Of a stretch of DNA of 64,000 bases, positions 34,200 through 44,458 are shown one piece after another. Position 1 is the stretch's first letter, and the number at the start of each line of letters is the position of its first letter. The position numbers and the translations under genes are program-made. This DNA comes from Paguma larvata (taxonomy: Eukaryota; Chordata; Mammalia; Carnivora; Viverridae). The notes under the pieces were generated by a model that saw nothing but the letters and a program-made list of their open reading frames with translations, was not told where the DNA came from and made no database searches. The stretch is from contig CM057826.1 in assembly GCA_030068075.1 (NCBI GenBank), positions 117,390,746 to 117,454,745 of the forward strand, read 5' to 3'.

Positions 34200-35289
34200 A
34201 GTTGGAGACATCAGAACCCCTATTTAGTTTAATATAATTACAAGTGGATACATGTAGATGGTCAGCAGAGAGGATCTAGAAATGACATTCCAGTAGCAAT
34301 ATGCACACCTTGCATCCACACCTTGGCTTTTAATGACCTTCTCCAATGAGAGGAACCAGGCTCCTCGGAGAAATCTAGGACTGGGACTGAATCTGGGACT
34401 GTGACAGGAAATATACAAGATGAACCTGGAACATTTTAGAGTGCCAGAAAGTAAGAAATTACTAAACATGCATGCGCACACATGGGCGCAGGCACGCACG
34501 CACGCACGCGCACACACACACACACACACAAACACACACAATAATGAGGGTATTTCAGAGAGATCATAGGAGCTAACTGAGACAGTTCCCAAAGGCCAAA
34601 GCTGGAATAATTTGAGCAAATAAACAGTACTGAATGTACTCAAAGTATATTCAAAGTATAAAATAAGTATCCTTGAGTCCATATGGGTAAATAAATGTTT
34701 GAATACATAAATAAACAGGGAGAATAGTTGTCTTCCATGCAGAAGAAATCCAAATTTTTGTAGAAACTCTACCCTTAAGGAGGTAAAATATTACCTCCCC
34801 TCTCCTTAAGTTTGGGCTGTGCATAGTAATATCCTTCCAAGTAGTAAAAGAGGGGGACTAGTGACTTGTTAGTGGCGAAACCTGACAAACACTACCTCCG
34901 ACAAACACTACCTCGGGCCAGGTTGTCAAGATTAACATCATCAGTGATAACTCCTGTTGATAGTATATACCCTTGATAGTACATGCAGGAAAAGTCTGAG
35001 AAACTGTCACAGTCAAGAGGAGCCTAAGGAGATGTGTTAACTAAATGTAGTATCCTGGATGGAATGTTAGAACAGAAAAAGAACATGAGGTAAACACAAA
35101 ATAAATTTGAATAAATTAATTATGAATCTTAGTAATTATGTATCAATTAGCTAATATTATATCAACATTGGTTTATTAATTACAACACATGTACCTTACT
35201 AATGTAAGATATTAGTAATAAAGGAAATTGGATATGGGCTATGCGGCAACTATACTGTGTTCCCAACTTTTTTTTAAATCTAACACTAT
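34200..35289 (+). mobile_element. L1 3' UTR
   Basis: GAAACTGTCACAGTCAAGAG, GTAGTATCCTGGATGGAATG and ACATGTACCTTACTAATGTA are a known old-L1 3' UTR series. Confidence 0.7.
34479..34541 (+). repeat. (CA)n / (CGCA)n microsatellite
   Basis: GGCACGCACGCACGCACGCG followed by about 12 CA units. A 152-codon minus-strand frame across it is only the Cys/Val translation of the repeat. Confidence 0.9.
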
Positions 35290-35520
35290 TCTAAAATTTA
35301 ATTTTTTTATTTTTATTTTTTCCAGTTTCATTGAGATATAATTGATCTGTAACACTGTATTAATTTAAGGTATACAACATAATGATTCAATATACGTATA
35401 TATTGCAAAATGGTTACCACAATAAGTTTAGTTAACATACATTACCTGACATAGTTAAAATTTTTTCTTCTTGTGTTGAGAACTTTCAAAATGTATTCTC
35501 TTGTGAGTATTTTTAAAATG
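35290..35520 (-). mobile_element. L1 3' end fragment
   Basis: CCAGTTTCATTGAGATATAA, then TAAGGTATACAACATAATGA; second copy of the family at 2,203. Confidence 0.7.
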
Positions 35521-35530
35521 CTTATTCCTG

Positions 35531-35746
35531 AGGCGCCTGGGTGGCTCAGTCGGTTAAGCGTCTGACTTCACCTCAGGTCAGGATCTCACGGTTTGTGAAT
35601 TCGAGCCCCGCGTTGGGCTCTATGCTGACAGCTCAGAGCCTGTAGTCTCCTTCAGATTCTGTGTCTGCCCCTCCCATGCTCATGCTCTCTCTCTCTCTGT
35701 CTCTCAATAATAAATGAAAAAGTTAAAAAATTTAAAAAAAGAGCTC
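35531..35746 (+). mobile_element. CAN SINE
   Basis: GGCGCCTGGGTGGCTCAG head. AAATGCTTATTCCT flanks both sides. Confidence 0.95.
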
Positions 35747-35820
35747 TTAGAAATTATAAAAAAAATAAAAAATAAAATGCTTATTCCTTTGGACTTTGAG
35801 GAACTTATGTTTACAAGTTG

Positions 35821-35932
35821 GAACACCTGACTGGCTCAGTCAATAGATCATGTGACTCTTGACAGCCTCGGGGTTGTGAGATCAAGTCCTATGTTGGATG
35901 TAAGGATCACTTGAAAATAAAATCTTTTTCTG
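35821..35932 (+). mobile_element. short CAN SINE
   Basis: GGAACACCTGACTGGCTCAG, B box GGTTGTGAGATCAAGTCC, short A-rich tail. Confidence 0.82.
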
Positions 35933-36136
35933 AATTTTTTAAAAAAATGTTTATTTGTTTTTGAGAGAGAATGCACACGCGTGCGAGCAGGGGAGGAATA
36001 GAGAAGGGGACAGAGGATCCAAAGCGGGCTCCATGCTGACAGCAGAGAGCCCAGTATGAGGCTTGAAATCACAAACTGTGAGATCATGACATGAGCTGAA
36101 GTGGGATGCTTAACTGACTGAACCACCCAGGCGCCC
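35933..36136 (-). mobile_element. CAN SINE
   Basis: Ends GAACCACCCAGGCGCCC. In tandem with a further minus-strand copy. Confidence 0.92.
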
Positions 36137-36288
36137 TTGATCTTTTTTATTTATTTGTTTTATTTTTTTTAAGTACGCGCCTCACCCAGTGTGGAGTCCA
36201 GCTTGGGGCTTGAACTCACGACCCTGAGATCAAGACCTGCACTGAGATCGAGTCAGATGCTTAACTGACAGAGCCACCCAAGTGCCCC
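36137..36288 (-). mobile_element. short CAN SINE
   Basis: T-rich tail then GGGGCTTGAACTCACGACCC; ends GAGCCACCCAAGTGCCCC. No CT/GA tract. Confidence 0.88.
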
Positions 36289-36444
36289 CAAAAACCAAAA
36301 TCTTAAAAAAAAAAAGTTAATCAGACATAGACACGAAAATATTGTATAGAAAAAAATCGGTATGACCTAAATATCTAACAGAAAAATGGCTAACTCTTGT
36401 GCTATACAATTTGATTCTACTGTCATTAAGAATGAAGTTTACAG

Positions 36445-36641
36445 TGGCGCCTGGGTGGCTCAGTCAGCTGAGTGTCAGACTTTGGCTCAGGTCATGATCT
36501 CACAGTTATTGTGTATGAGCCCCAAGTCCAACTCTCTGCTGTCAGTGTAGAGCCTGCTTCGGATCCTCTGTAACGCTCTCTCAGTCAATGACCCTCCCCT
36601 CTGACTCTGGCTCTCTCTCTTTCTCAAAAATAAATAAATTT
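36445..36641 (+). mobile_element. CAN SINE
   Basis: TGGCGCCTGGGTGGCTCAG head. AATGAAGTTTACA / AATGAAGTTCACA flanks it. Confidence 0.94.
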
Positions 36642-36761
36642 CCAAAAAATGAAGTTCACATTACATTAAATAAAAAATAACGTTATAAGACAAAACGTAT
36701 GTAATATTCTCAATACACTACAGTGAATAGGATATTTCCATGCATCAAAATGACAAACATC

Positions 36762-36882
36762 AGGGGTGCCCGGTTGGCTCAGTTGGAAGAGCAGATGACT
36801 CTTGATCTCACGGTCATGAGTTCGAGCCCCACATTGGGTGTAGAGATTACCTAAATAAAAAAAAAATAAGACTTAAAAAAAT
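36762..36882 (+). mobile_element. short CAN SINE, tRNA-Lys-like
   Basis: GGCTCAGTTGGAAGAGCAGA, CTCTT at the anticodon position, B box GTCATGAGTTCGAGCCCC. Tail AAATAAAAAAAAAATAAG. AAATGACAAACATCAG / AAATGACAAATATCAG flanks it. Confidence 0.93.
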
Positions 36883-36889
36883 GACAAAT

Positions 36890-38605
36890 ATCAGAGAGAG
36901 ATTTTCTATGGATGGTAAAATAGTGGGTTGTTTTTATTTATGTTTCCAAGTTTTCTGTAAGTAATTTATTACTTTGGTGATAAGAAAAAAGTTTTTAAAA
37001 TGTGGGAACACATTTTTAAAAGATGTCAAGTTGTAGCATTGGTTTTCATAAAAGAAAACATTACAGAAAGGTCATGTGGTTAGCAATGAAGGTTAAGCCA
37101 CTTTTCCGCCAGGTGAATCCTTGGTGAGTGTATTTTGGGCATTGCCTCCACAGAAAGATGCATACTTAAAATTTGAGTACAGCAGCAATTCTGTGAGCTT
37201 TCCTCCACCCTGCAGTAGTAATTAAGAGGGAAGCCCAAGAATCACACTGATGAATAAGTATCAGGAAGTGTGTAGGCCTGCATCCCAGATACCTTGATCC
37301 ACAGTTGGACAACCTCATTTGACAAGAACAGGGTACTAAGAACCCGAAATCACAGATCCTTTGAAGAAGCCCAGAACCTTACCAAATGCATTACAGTGAA
37401 GCCCCTACCTCTGCTTTTCCACACATGTGGGAAACTTGAGGCTGACTATTCCAAACACCTTGTTTTGTATCTTCTCTTATACCCTGCAACTTGGGTAGCT
37501 ACACCTACCTTCTCTAGAAGCTCTCCTTGGCAGGTACCATGGCATACTGCCATAGACTCTAGAAGGTTCTGGGACTGGTGAAAGTTTAGAATCTCATTGT
37601 CTGAGCACTTTCCTGATAAGATAATAGTTAGAAACCCCCACATCAGGACTCAGCTTATCTTCCAGGTCATGGTGGTCTGGCTCATAGTGAGTCATTACTT
37701 TTGCCTCAGAAGGACCCTTGAGGACTCCTTTAGGCTTCATACTACCTGTTTAATACAGAAGAAACTTGGAGAGCTGGGCATTAGAGTCAATACCTGGTGG
37801 AAAAAATCTCTAAGGCGACATTTCCATCCATCACCTTCTGATGTTTCCTATAAGAGTGAGAAGTGCATCATTGCTTACCAATGTGAGAAGAAAGCAAGCC
37901 CGGGATTCCTAACTCGGAGACCAATTTTGGCTTATAAGCGAGAACTGAGTCACTCTGAAGGCTGATCTTAGAGACTCTTGGAGTGTTTGAACTCAACTTC
38001 GTTAACCACACCCCTTGCTCATCAAGGCAGGCCTATAAAGCAAGAGACGCAGCATGGCGTTCACCTGCAGGGCAGGTAACAGTGCCACCTCCCAGGGTTC
38101 TTCCCCAAGGAAGTGGCATGGTGTTTGCCGTGGCCGCAAGAGGACCGTAGACAGTCTAGCTAAAAATGAATCTAGTACAAGCTCACAGAAAAATTGTGGT
38201 CAAGGCTCTACTCTGAAACTTTTCACCTAGAACGACCTCTTTAACCCTGGCATTGGCACCACTGGTGACAAGGAAGAAAAAAACAGCCAGGGTTGGACTT
38301 TTCCAGCACAGATTTAGTAGATGAAAAAGTTTGTCATTTGGAGAGGACTGCTTCACCCTTACAAGAGTTATGTAAATGTCTCTCAAGAGTTATGTCAAAT
38401 GTCTGAGAAATGGGCAAGCTTGTCAGTGGCCTCTGGGATTTGGTGAAAGCCCTAGACTGTCCCAGTGTCTCTGCCATTAAGCTTGCAGGATTTTTAACCA
38501 AGATTGAGCCATAATAGTGTCCAAAGGAAACAGCAATACTATTCTGTGTCCTAGGGATTTCATATGAATATTAGAATTCCTAGAGAATAACTGAAGGACT
38601 CTGAA
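36890..38605. other. repeat-free tract of unknown origin
   Basis: About 1.6 kb with no family I recognise, moderate GC, and plus-strand frames of 95 codons (37,294-37,581) and 122 codons (37,597-37,965) in different frames. The 122-codon frame is Trp/Arg/Lys/His-rich and matches no protein I know. No splice-bounded exon is apparent. Could be a decayed LTR or transposon, or single-copy DNA. Confidence 0.45.
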
Positions 38606-38645
38606 ATATTTTTTTAATTTTTTAAGTTTGTTTGCTTGTTTGTTT

Positions 38646-38682
<37 letters not shown>

Positions 38683-38808
38683 CCCAAGCAGGCTCCACAC
38701 TGTCAGCATGTAGTCAGCCACGGGGATCGCACTCATGAACTTCGAGATCATGGCCTGAACCGAAATCAAGAGTCAGACGCTTAACCTACTGAGCCACCTA
38801 GGCGCCCC
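38606..38808 (-). mobile_element. CAN SINE
   Basis: (GA)n run in the middle, ends GAGCCACCTAGGCGCCCC. GGACTCTGAAATATTT / GGACTCAAATATTTT flanks it. Confidence 0.94.
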
Positions 38809-38859
38809 AGGACTCAAATATTTTAAAACCCTCAAGAGCACTGGTGAGACCACTTCGCA

Positions 38860-39149
38860 GAGCCCGATCATTTCGTGCCCAGCAATTATTCTCACAACTT
38901 CCCTGTTGTACTCTCCTATGCCACTAGCAAGGATTGTAAATTGATGAACTCTTTAGGAAATCAGTTTGGAGTTGCCTTCAAATTTTCAAACACACATACC
39001 CTTTGATCTAGCAAAATCCACTTCCAATGCTGAGAGAATTGGCATAGAGACACTCACACGTGAGCTCAAAAATATGTGTACGAAGATGTTCACAGAAACC
39101 TTACGCTTGCCTATCAATAAGTGGTTAAGTAAGTAGTGGTACAGCTATA
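38860..39149 (+). mobile_element. L1 ORF2/3' UTR fragment
   Basis: CCCTTTGATCTAGCAAAATC, GAAGATGTTCACAGAAACCT and GTACAGCTATAAAATG follow L1 order. Confidence 0.7.
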
Positions 39150-39413
39150 AAATGCTAACCATTGTCTGAGCTTTTAGCAAGTCATTTTTTTTTGCTGTGG
39201 AGGGTGTTGCCTTGATGTTGATGGCTCCTAACTGATCAGGGTGGTGGTTGCTGAAGGTTCAGGTGGCTGTGGCCATTTCTTAAAATAAGACCACAGTGAA
39301 GTTTGCCTCATCGATGGACTTTTCTTTCCACAAACAGTTTTTCTGGAGCATGCAATGTTGCTTGACAGAATTTTACTCCAGAAGGGCTTCTTTCAAAATT
39401 GGAGTCAGTCTTG

Positions 39414-39512
39414 GGGTGCCTGCCTGGCTCGGTTGATACAGCATGTGACTCTGGATCTCAACGTTGTGAGTTTTGAGCCCCATGCTGGGTGGGAAGATTA
39501 CTTAAAATTAAA
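39414..39512 (+). mobile_element. short CAN SINE in Tigger
   Basis: GGGTGCCTGCCTGGCTCGG, B box GTTGTGAGTTTTGAGCCCC. ATTGGAGTCAGTCTT before, ATTGGCGTCAATCCTT after the SINE cluster. Confidence 0.87.
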
Positions 39513-39521
39513 AATAGTTCT

Positions 39522-39735
39522 GGGGGGCACTTGGGTGGCTCAGTTGGTTAAGTGTCCAACATCGACTCAGGTCATGATCTCGCGGTTCGCGGGTTTGAGC
39601 CCCACATTAGGGTCTATGCTACAGCTCAGAGCCTGGAGCCTGTTGCAGATTTTGTGTTTCCCTCTCTCTCTGCCCCTCCCCTACTCATGCTCTGTCTGTC
39701 TGTCTGTCTCTCTCTCTCTCAAAAATAAACATTAA
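39522..39735 (+). mobile_element. CAN SINE in Tigger cluster
   Basis: GGGGGCACTTGGGTGGCTCAG-type head with (TGTC)n and (TC)n; tail AAAAATAAACATTAA. Confidence 0.93.
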
Positions 39736-39736
39736 A

Positions 39737-39992
39737 GGGGCACCTGGGTGGCTCAGTCAGTTAAGCATCCGCCTTCAGCTCAGGTCGTGATCTCGCAGTT
39801 TTTGAGTTTGAGCCCCATGTTGGGCTCTGTGCTGACTGCTCAGGGCCTGGAGCCTCCTTCAGATTCTGTGTCTCCTCCTCTCTCTCCCCCTCCCATGCTC
39901 GTGCTCTGTCTCTCTCTGTCTCTCAATAATAAATAAAAATGTTTTTAAAAATTTATTTAAAAAATAAACATTAAAAAATTTTAATAAAATAA
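39737..39992 (+). mobile_element. CAN SINE in Tigger cluster
   Basis: GGGGCACCTGGGTGGCTCAG head. Long tail AATAATAAATAAAAATG... of about 70 A/T bases. Confidence 0.93.
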
Positions 39993-40203
39993 AATCATTT
40001 TTTAATGTTTATTTATTTATTTTGAGAGAGCCCCTGAGCCATGGAGAGGAGCAGAGAGAGAGGAGAGAGTGAGAATCCCAAGCAGGCTCCGCACTGTCAG
40101 CACCTAGCCCAAAAAGGGACTGAATCCCACAATCTCCAAGATCAGCTGAAATCAAGTGTTGGATCCAATGTTGGTCCAGCCAACTGAGCCACCCAGGCAC
40201 CCC
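39993..40203 (-). mobile_element. CAN SINE in Tigger cluster
   Basis: Ends GAGCCACCCAGGCACCCC. Four SINEs in a row here split the Tigger element. Confidence 0.92.
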
Positions 40204-40597
40204 AAAATTAAAATCTTAAAAAAAAATTGGCGTCAATCCTTTCAAGCCCTACTGCTGCTTTATCAACTAAGTTTATGTAATATTCTAAATCATTTATTGT
40301 CATTTCAACAATCTTCACAGCAACTTCACTGGGAGTAGTTTCCATTTTGAGAAAACATTTTCTTTGCTCATCCAGAAGAAGCAAGTTCTCACCCATTAAG
40401 GTTTTACATGAAATTGTGACAATTCAATCAATCACATCTTCAGGCTTTACTTCTAACTCTATTTCTCTTGCTGTTGCCATCACGTCTGCAATTACTTCCT
40501 CCATCGAAGTCTGGAATCCCTCAAAGTCATCCATGAGGGTTAAAATCAGCCTCTTCCAAGTTCTTGTTAACGTTGGTAGTCTGAATCCCGAATGTTC

Positions 40598-40820
40598 TTT
40601 TTTTTTTTTTAAGTTTTTAAATTTATTTTGAGAGAGAGAAAAAGAGCACTCGTCCACATGGGAGATGGGCAGAGAGAGAGGAGAGAGAGAGAATCCCAAG
40701 CAGGCTTCACACTGTCAGCGCAGAGCCTGACCCAGGGCTCAGTCTCACAAACCGCGAGATCATGTCCTGAGCTGAAATGAAGAGTTGGACCCTTAACTGA
40801 CTTAGCCACCCAGGTGCCCC
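40598..40820 (-). mobile_element. CAN SINE in Tigger
   Basis: Ends TAGCCACCCAGGTGCCCC. CTGAATCCCGAATGTTCTT / CTGAATCCTAAATGTTCTT flanks it. Confidence 0.95.
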
Positions 40821-40965
40821 TGAATCCTAAATGTTCTTAGTGGCATCTAGAGTGGTGAATCCTTCACAAAAGATCTTCAATTTACTTTGCCTGTGTTGAT
40901 TTTCAACATGCCTTCCTCACTAAGCTTAAGTGTTTCTAGCTTTTGATTTAAAGTGAGAGCTGTGC

Positions 40966-41179
40966 GGGGGCACCTGGGTGGCTCAGTCAGTTAAGCACGT
41001 GCAACTTTGGCTCAGGTCATGATCTCACGGTTCGTGAGTTCCAGCCCCGCGTCAGTCTCTGGGTAGACAGCTCAGAGCCTGGAGCCTGCTTCAGATTCTG
41101 TGTCTCCCCCTCTCTCTTTCCCTCCCCTGCTCGTGCTCTGTTTCTCTCTCTCGAAAATAAACATTAAAAAAATTTTTAA
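40966..41179 (+). mobile_element. CAN SINE in Tigger
   Basis: GGGGCACCTGGGTGGCTCAG head. AAGTGAGAGCTGTGC / AAGTAAGAGACATAC, a diverged duplication, flanks it. Confidence 0.94.
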
Positions 41180-41191
41180 GTAAGAGACATA

Positions 41192-41405
41192 CAGGGGAGC
41201 CTAGGTGACTCAGTTGATTGAGCATCCAACTCTTGACTTCAGCTCAGGTCATGATCTCATGGTTTGTGAGACTGAGCCCCGTGCTGAGCTCTGTGCTGTG
41301 TGTGGAGCCTGCTTGGGATTCTCTCTGTCTGCCTCTCCCCCTCTCACATGCGTGTGCGCTCTCTCTCTCTCTCTCTCTCTCAAAATAAACATGTAAATAT
41401 TAAAA
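41192..41405 (+). mobile_element. CAN SINE
   Basis: GGGGAGCCTAGGTGACTCAG head and (CT)11 run at about 41,359-41,380. Confidence 0.93.
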
Positions 41406-42401
41406 AAGAGGTCCTTAATGAGGCAATAAAAATTAATTTTATTAATTAAATCTCAACCTTTGAATACATATATTTTAATATTCTATGTGAGGAAATGAGA
41501 AGTATACATAGAGCACTTCGGCTGAACCTTGATTGTCTCCAGGGAAAACACTTGTGCAACTATTTTCATTATAACCTGAACTAGCCATTTTTTCACGGAA
41601 CATCATTTTTTACTTGAAACATTACCTTTTACTTGAAAGTATGACTGACATAAGTTTTGGTAATTCAGACTTGTGTATTTGGCAGACATTTTCTGGAGCC
41701 TGCCACTTGAAGGAAAACAGCTGATGGAATATTGTTTCCAAACATAAAATTCAAGCTTTGGGGCATAAATGAGGATTTTGGAAAATTGCATCCACTGTCC
41801 TCGGTTGACAGTTTAAGACTTTTTTGATGAGATAGGTGATGATATTGCAAGATGTATTTCTGACATTTTTGACATTATATAATAAAATGTGTCAGTATTT
41901 GCAAGAGCTGCATAACTCAGTGAACTGCATTTCCCAAATGACCAATACGTGATGTTATAAAACCACGCATGAATAAAAGAACATTCAAAGGTAGGCTAGT
42001 GGATTTTAATGTAACAGAGTATGAAAAATTTATAGTTATGATTTCAGCCATTAGAAAACTAACAGTTGTTGAACTGCAATTATCTGAAAAAATTAAAATA
42101 TCCCTCCCTTTCCAACTACATATCCATTTGAGTCCAGATTCATACTCTTCAACCAAAATACTAATTGCAGTTGACTGAATTTTGAAGCTGATAGGATGGA
42201 CAGTCCATCGGTCTGTTATTAAGCCACAAATTAAAAATTCACTGATTAAATTTTGCTTTGAAAAATAGATTTTTTCATAAAAATATGTTACTTATGTTCA
42301 CATCTATGAGTTAAACTTACAGATTTTTATAAATTCCTCAGTTTTAATTTCTGCTACACTAAATACTAATAGATAAAACCCACGTATACAAACAAGGGCT
42401 C

Positions 42402-42592
42402 AGGACACCTGGGTGGCATGGTCAGTTGAGCATCCAACTCTTGATTTCGGCTCAGGTCATGATCCCAGGGTCATGGGATTGAGCCCCATGTTAGGCTCCA
42501 TCCTGAACTTGGAGCCTGCTTAAAATTCTCTTTCCCCCTCTCTCTCTGCCCCTCTCCCCTGCTCACAGGCTCTTTCTCTTAAAAAAAAAAAA
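42402..42592 (+). mobile_element. CAN SINE in hAT fossil
   Basis: GGACACCTGGGTGGCATGG head, A-rich tail from about 42,580. Confidence 0.92.
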
Positions 42593-42699
42593 TAGTACAA
42601 TCAATATAATAAAAATTAAAAAAATAAACAAGAGCTTTTTGGGTCTTTAATAATAAATGAAATAACTGTGGGTCTTGAATAATTTTAAGAGTGTACCAG

Positions 42700-42905
42700 A
42701 GGGGCGCCTGGGTGGCTCAGTTGGTTAAGCAACCGACTTCAGCCCAGATCATGATCTCACAGTTTGTGGGTTCAAGCCTCGCATCAGGCTCTGTGCTGAC
42801 AGTTCAGATTCTGTGTCTCCCTCTCTCTCTGCCCCTCCCCTGCTCACACTCCATCTCTCCCTCTCTCAAAAATAAATAAAGATTGAAAAAAATTTTTTAA
42901 AATAA
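42700..42905 (+). mobile_element. CAN SINE in hAT fossil
   Basis: GGGGCGCCTGGGTGGCTCAG head. AAGAGTGTACCAG / AAGAGTGTACTAG flanks it. Confidence 0.95.
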
Positions 42906-43492
42906 AGAGTGTACTAGAAAGTTTCAGGACTGCTGCAGTACTAGACAGCAGTTGCAGTGGAGGCAGAAGGATGGAGGAGATGATCTATGAAGTCTCTGGT
43001 GGGTTTTCAGTCTTTCCTTACTCAGCCAACTTTCATCTTTAATCCAGCAATCAAAGCTTGGGAGCAAGAGCTCTGAACTGTTCTCTGGGATTCTCTGGTG
43101 TGAATCTATGAAAGGGAACAGATACTCCTTTCCCTGCTTCTCTCTGCCTCTAAGTCTCCAGACAAGACTTTCTCTGCAGAGGATGAAGAGAGGACTAGAT
43201 AGGGCAGGTGAGAGGGACCTTCCCAGCCATGAAGCAGTTTATTTAGAAAACCTGAAGTTAAAAGGTAAGGACAAGCTGTAAGGGGCCACACCTGGCCACT
43301 TGGGCTGAATAGCAGGAACTGGGAAGAGCCAGGGACATCTCCTAGAACAGCGATACTTGGATTTCCCGCCTCTTGTTCTGACCCATTTCTTAAAATGGCC
43401 TAAACCCTTCAATGACTTTTAAGAACCAACAATTCTTCTAGGCCACAGTCCCATATGGTTAATTAGAGTAGACCAACATGGACAGAAATCAA

Positions 43493-43518
43493 CCAACTGA
43501 GCCACCCAGGCGCCCCTT
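43493..43518 (-). mobile_element. 26-bp CAN SINE head between direct repeats
   Basis: CCAACTGAGCCACCCAGGCG plus CCCCTT, the inverted first ~26 bases of the SINE with no body and no poly-T. Bounded by perfect 19-base repeats CAACATGGACAGAAATCAA at 43,474-43,492 and 43,519-43,537. Confidence 0.9.
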
Positions 43519-43587
43519 CAACATGGACAGAAATCAAACTTACAGAGGAAAAAAATGTAAACCAGGACAGTAACAACATGTCACTCT

Positions 43588-43617
43588 CCACCTCCACCTC
43601 CACCTCCACCTCCACCT
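43588..43617 (+). repeat. (CCACCT)5 hexanucleotide repeat
   Basis: Five perfect CCACCT units. Confidence 0.95.
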
Positions 43618-44219
43618 CTTTCTCTCCTACCACCCATCCCCTCCCCTTGGCCTGACACCTGTCCTTCCTTAGGCTATTACTGATTGACTAGGGATTTAGT
43701 CACTAGGATGGGGAATTTAGGGGTAAGGTGTTTCACCATAATTTGAGTACCCTCTATGCTGTGATCAAGCAGGTAACTCTCCTCTGAACCCTCAGTTCTG
43801 CATCTTTAAGATGAGATGATCTTCCAGCTCTGTTGTGATCCTGTGGTTATTAATAAAGAGAAGATAGGTCAGGCTGGGCTAAGACTCTGACATAAATATG
43901 TGATCACTGAGAAGAGCAGAGGATCTAGAAAGGGAGCACGGCTCTAGTTTGCATCACTATCCATTATCCCCTGTGGACACGGATATATTCGCAGGAGATG
44001 AACAAACACGGGTCTCTGAAAACAACCTGGAGAAATCTCCCAAGACTGTGGTTCTTCCCTTGGGTTCACTTAACTTTAGGTTCCTGGGTTGGTATTGGAG
44101 AATTCCCCTAGTTCTTGCCCAGCAGTGGTAATTCCTTTGGTCTTGGAGGCTCTAGAGGTTTTCAGCCTCCCTGTTGTGACCCTGCTAAGTAGATACCAGC
44201 CTCTGGCCCCTAGCATTCT

Positions 44220-44458
44220 TTTTCTTTTTTTTTTTTTTATGTTTACTTATTTTTGAGAGAGAGAGAGAGAGAGCATGAGCGGGGAAGGGGAGAGAGGGGA
44301 CACAAAATCCGAAGCAGGCTCCAAGCTCTGAGCTGTCAGCACAGAGCCTGATGCACGGCTCAAACTCAAATGTGTGTGTGGCTGGAACTCATGAACCACA
44401 AGATCATGAACTCGGCCAAAGTCGGATGCTTAACCAACTGAGCCACCTAGGTGCCCCT
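44220..44458 (-). mobile_element. CAN SINE
   Basis: Ends GAGCCACCTAGGTGCCCC. Carries an extra ~25 bases around ATGTGTGTGTGGCTGGAAC that partly repeat the GGCTC(G)AACTCA box. Confidence 0.93.

Larger units (their letters stand above)
39150..41191 (-). mobile_element. Tigger-like DNA transposon, internally deleted, cut by SINEs
   Basis: Decayed TcMar-Tigger element, transposase on the minus strand. Pieces at 39,150-39,413, 40,222-40,597, 40,821-40,965 and 41,180-41,191. Tell-tale peptides: [50 protein letters not shown]. These come from the C-terminal part of the pogo/CENP-B-like transposase. At about 40,885-40,900 the sequence jumps to the N-terminal coding part (CTTCCTCACTAAGCTTAAGT), so most of the catalytic region is gone. 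Stops and gaps: inactive. Confidence 0.82.
41406..42920 (+). mobile_element. hAT-Charlie-like transposase fossil, cut by SINEs
   Basis: Decayed hAT transposon on the plus strand (41,406-42,401, 42,593-42,699, 42,906-42,920). Phrases such as GCATAACTCAGTGAACTGCA, AATGACCAATACGTGATGTT, GATTTTAATGTAACAGAGTA and CCCTTTCCAACTACATATCC match the C-terminal coding part of Charlie-type elements as I remember them. The frame at 41,969-42,178 keeps DFNVTEYEKF and SLPFQLHIHL, the hAT dimerisation segment. Frameshifts and stops throughout: inactive. Subfamily not resolved. Confidence 0.72.
42921..44219. other. intergenic with one SINE scrap and a hexamer repeat
   Basis: Mostly unclassified. 43,700-43,860 looks like a decayed tRNA-type SINE (ACCCTCAGTTCTGCATCTTT). 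The SINE scrap at 43,493 and the CCACCT repeat at 43,588 are listed separately. No credible exon. Confidence 0.4.

Noticed and set aside
34224..34682. 152-codon minus-strand frame
   Set aside because: Its core is Cys/Val/Ala from a CA/CGCA microsatellite, the rest L1 3' UTR.
36762..36882. tRNA-Lys gene (also 32,894 and 48,946)
   Set aside because: A and B boxes and a CTT-like anticodon are present, but the acceptor stem does not pair, an A-rich tail follows, and target-site duplications flank the copies: SINEs.
37294..37965. Two plus-strand frames as a novel gene
   Set aside because: Different frames, no clear splice link, no known match; the tract is reported only as unclassified.
40424..40699. 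A host gene, from the peptide LMDDFEGFQTSMEEV
   Set aside because: This is Tigger transposase C-terminal sequence, with stops and gaps.
3344..43000. Many similar 60-90 codon frames reading like MAQSVxxPTxAQVMISxxVSSSP across the window
   Set aside because: They are translations of CAN SINE copies, not a protein family.
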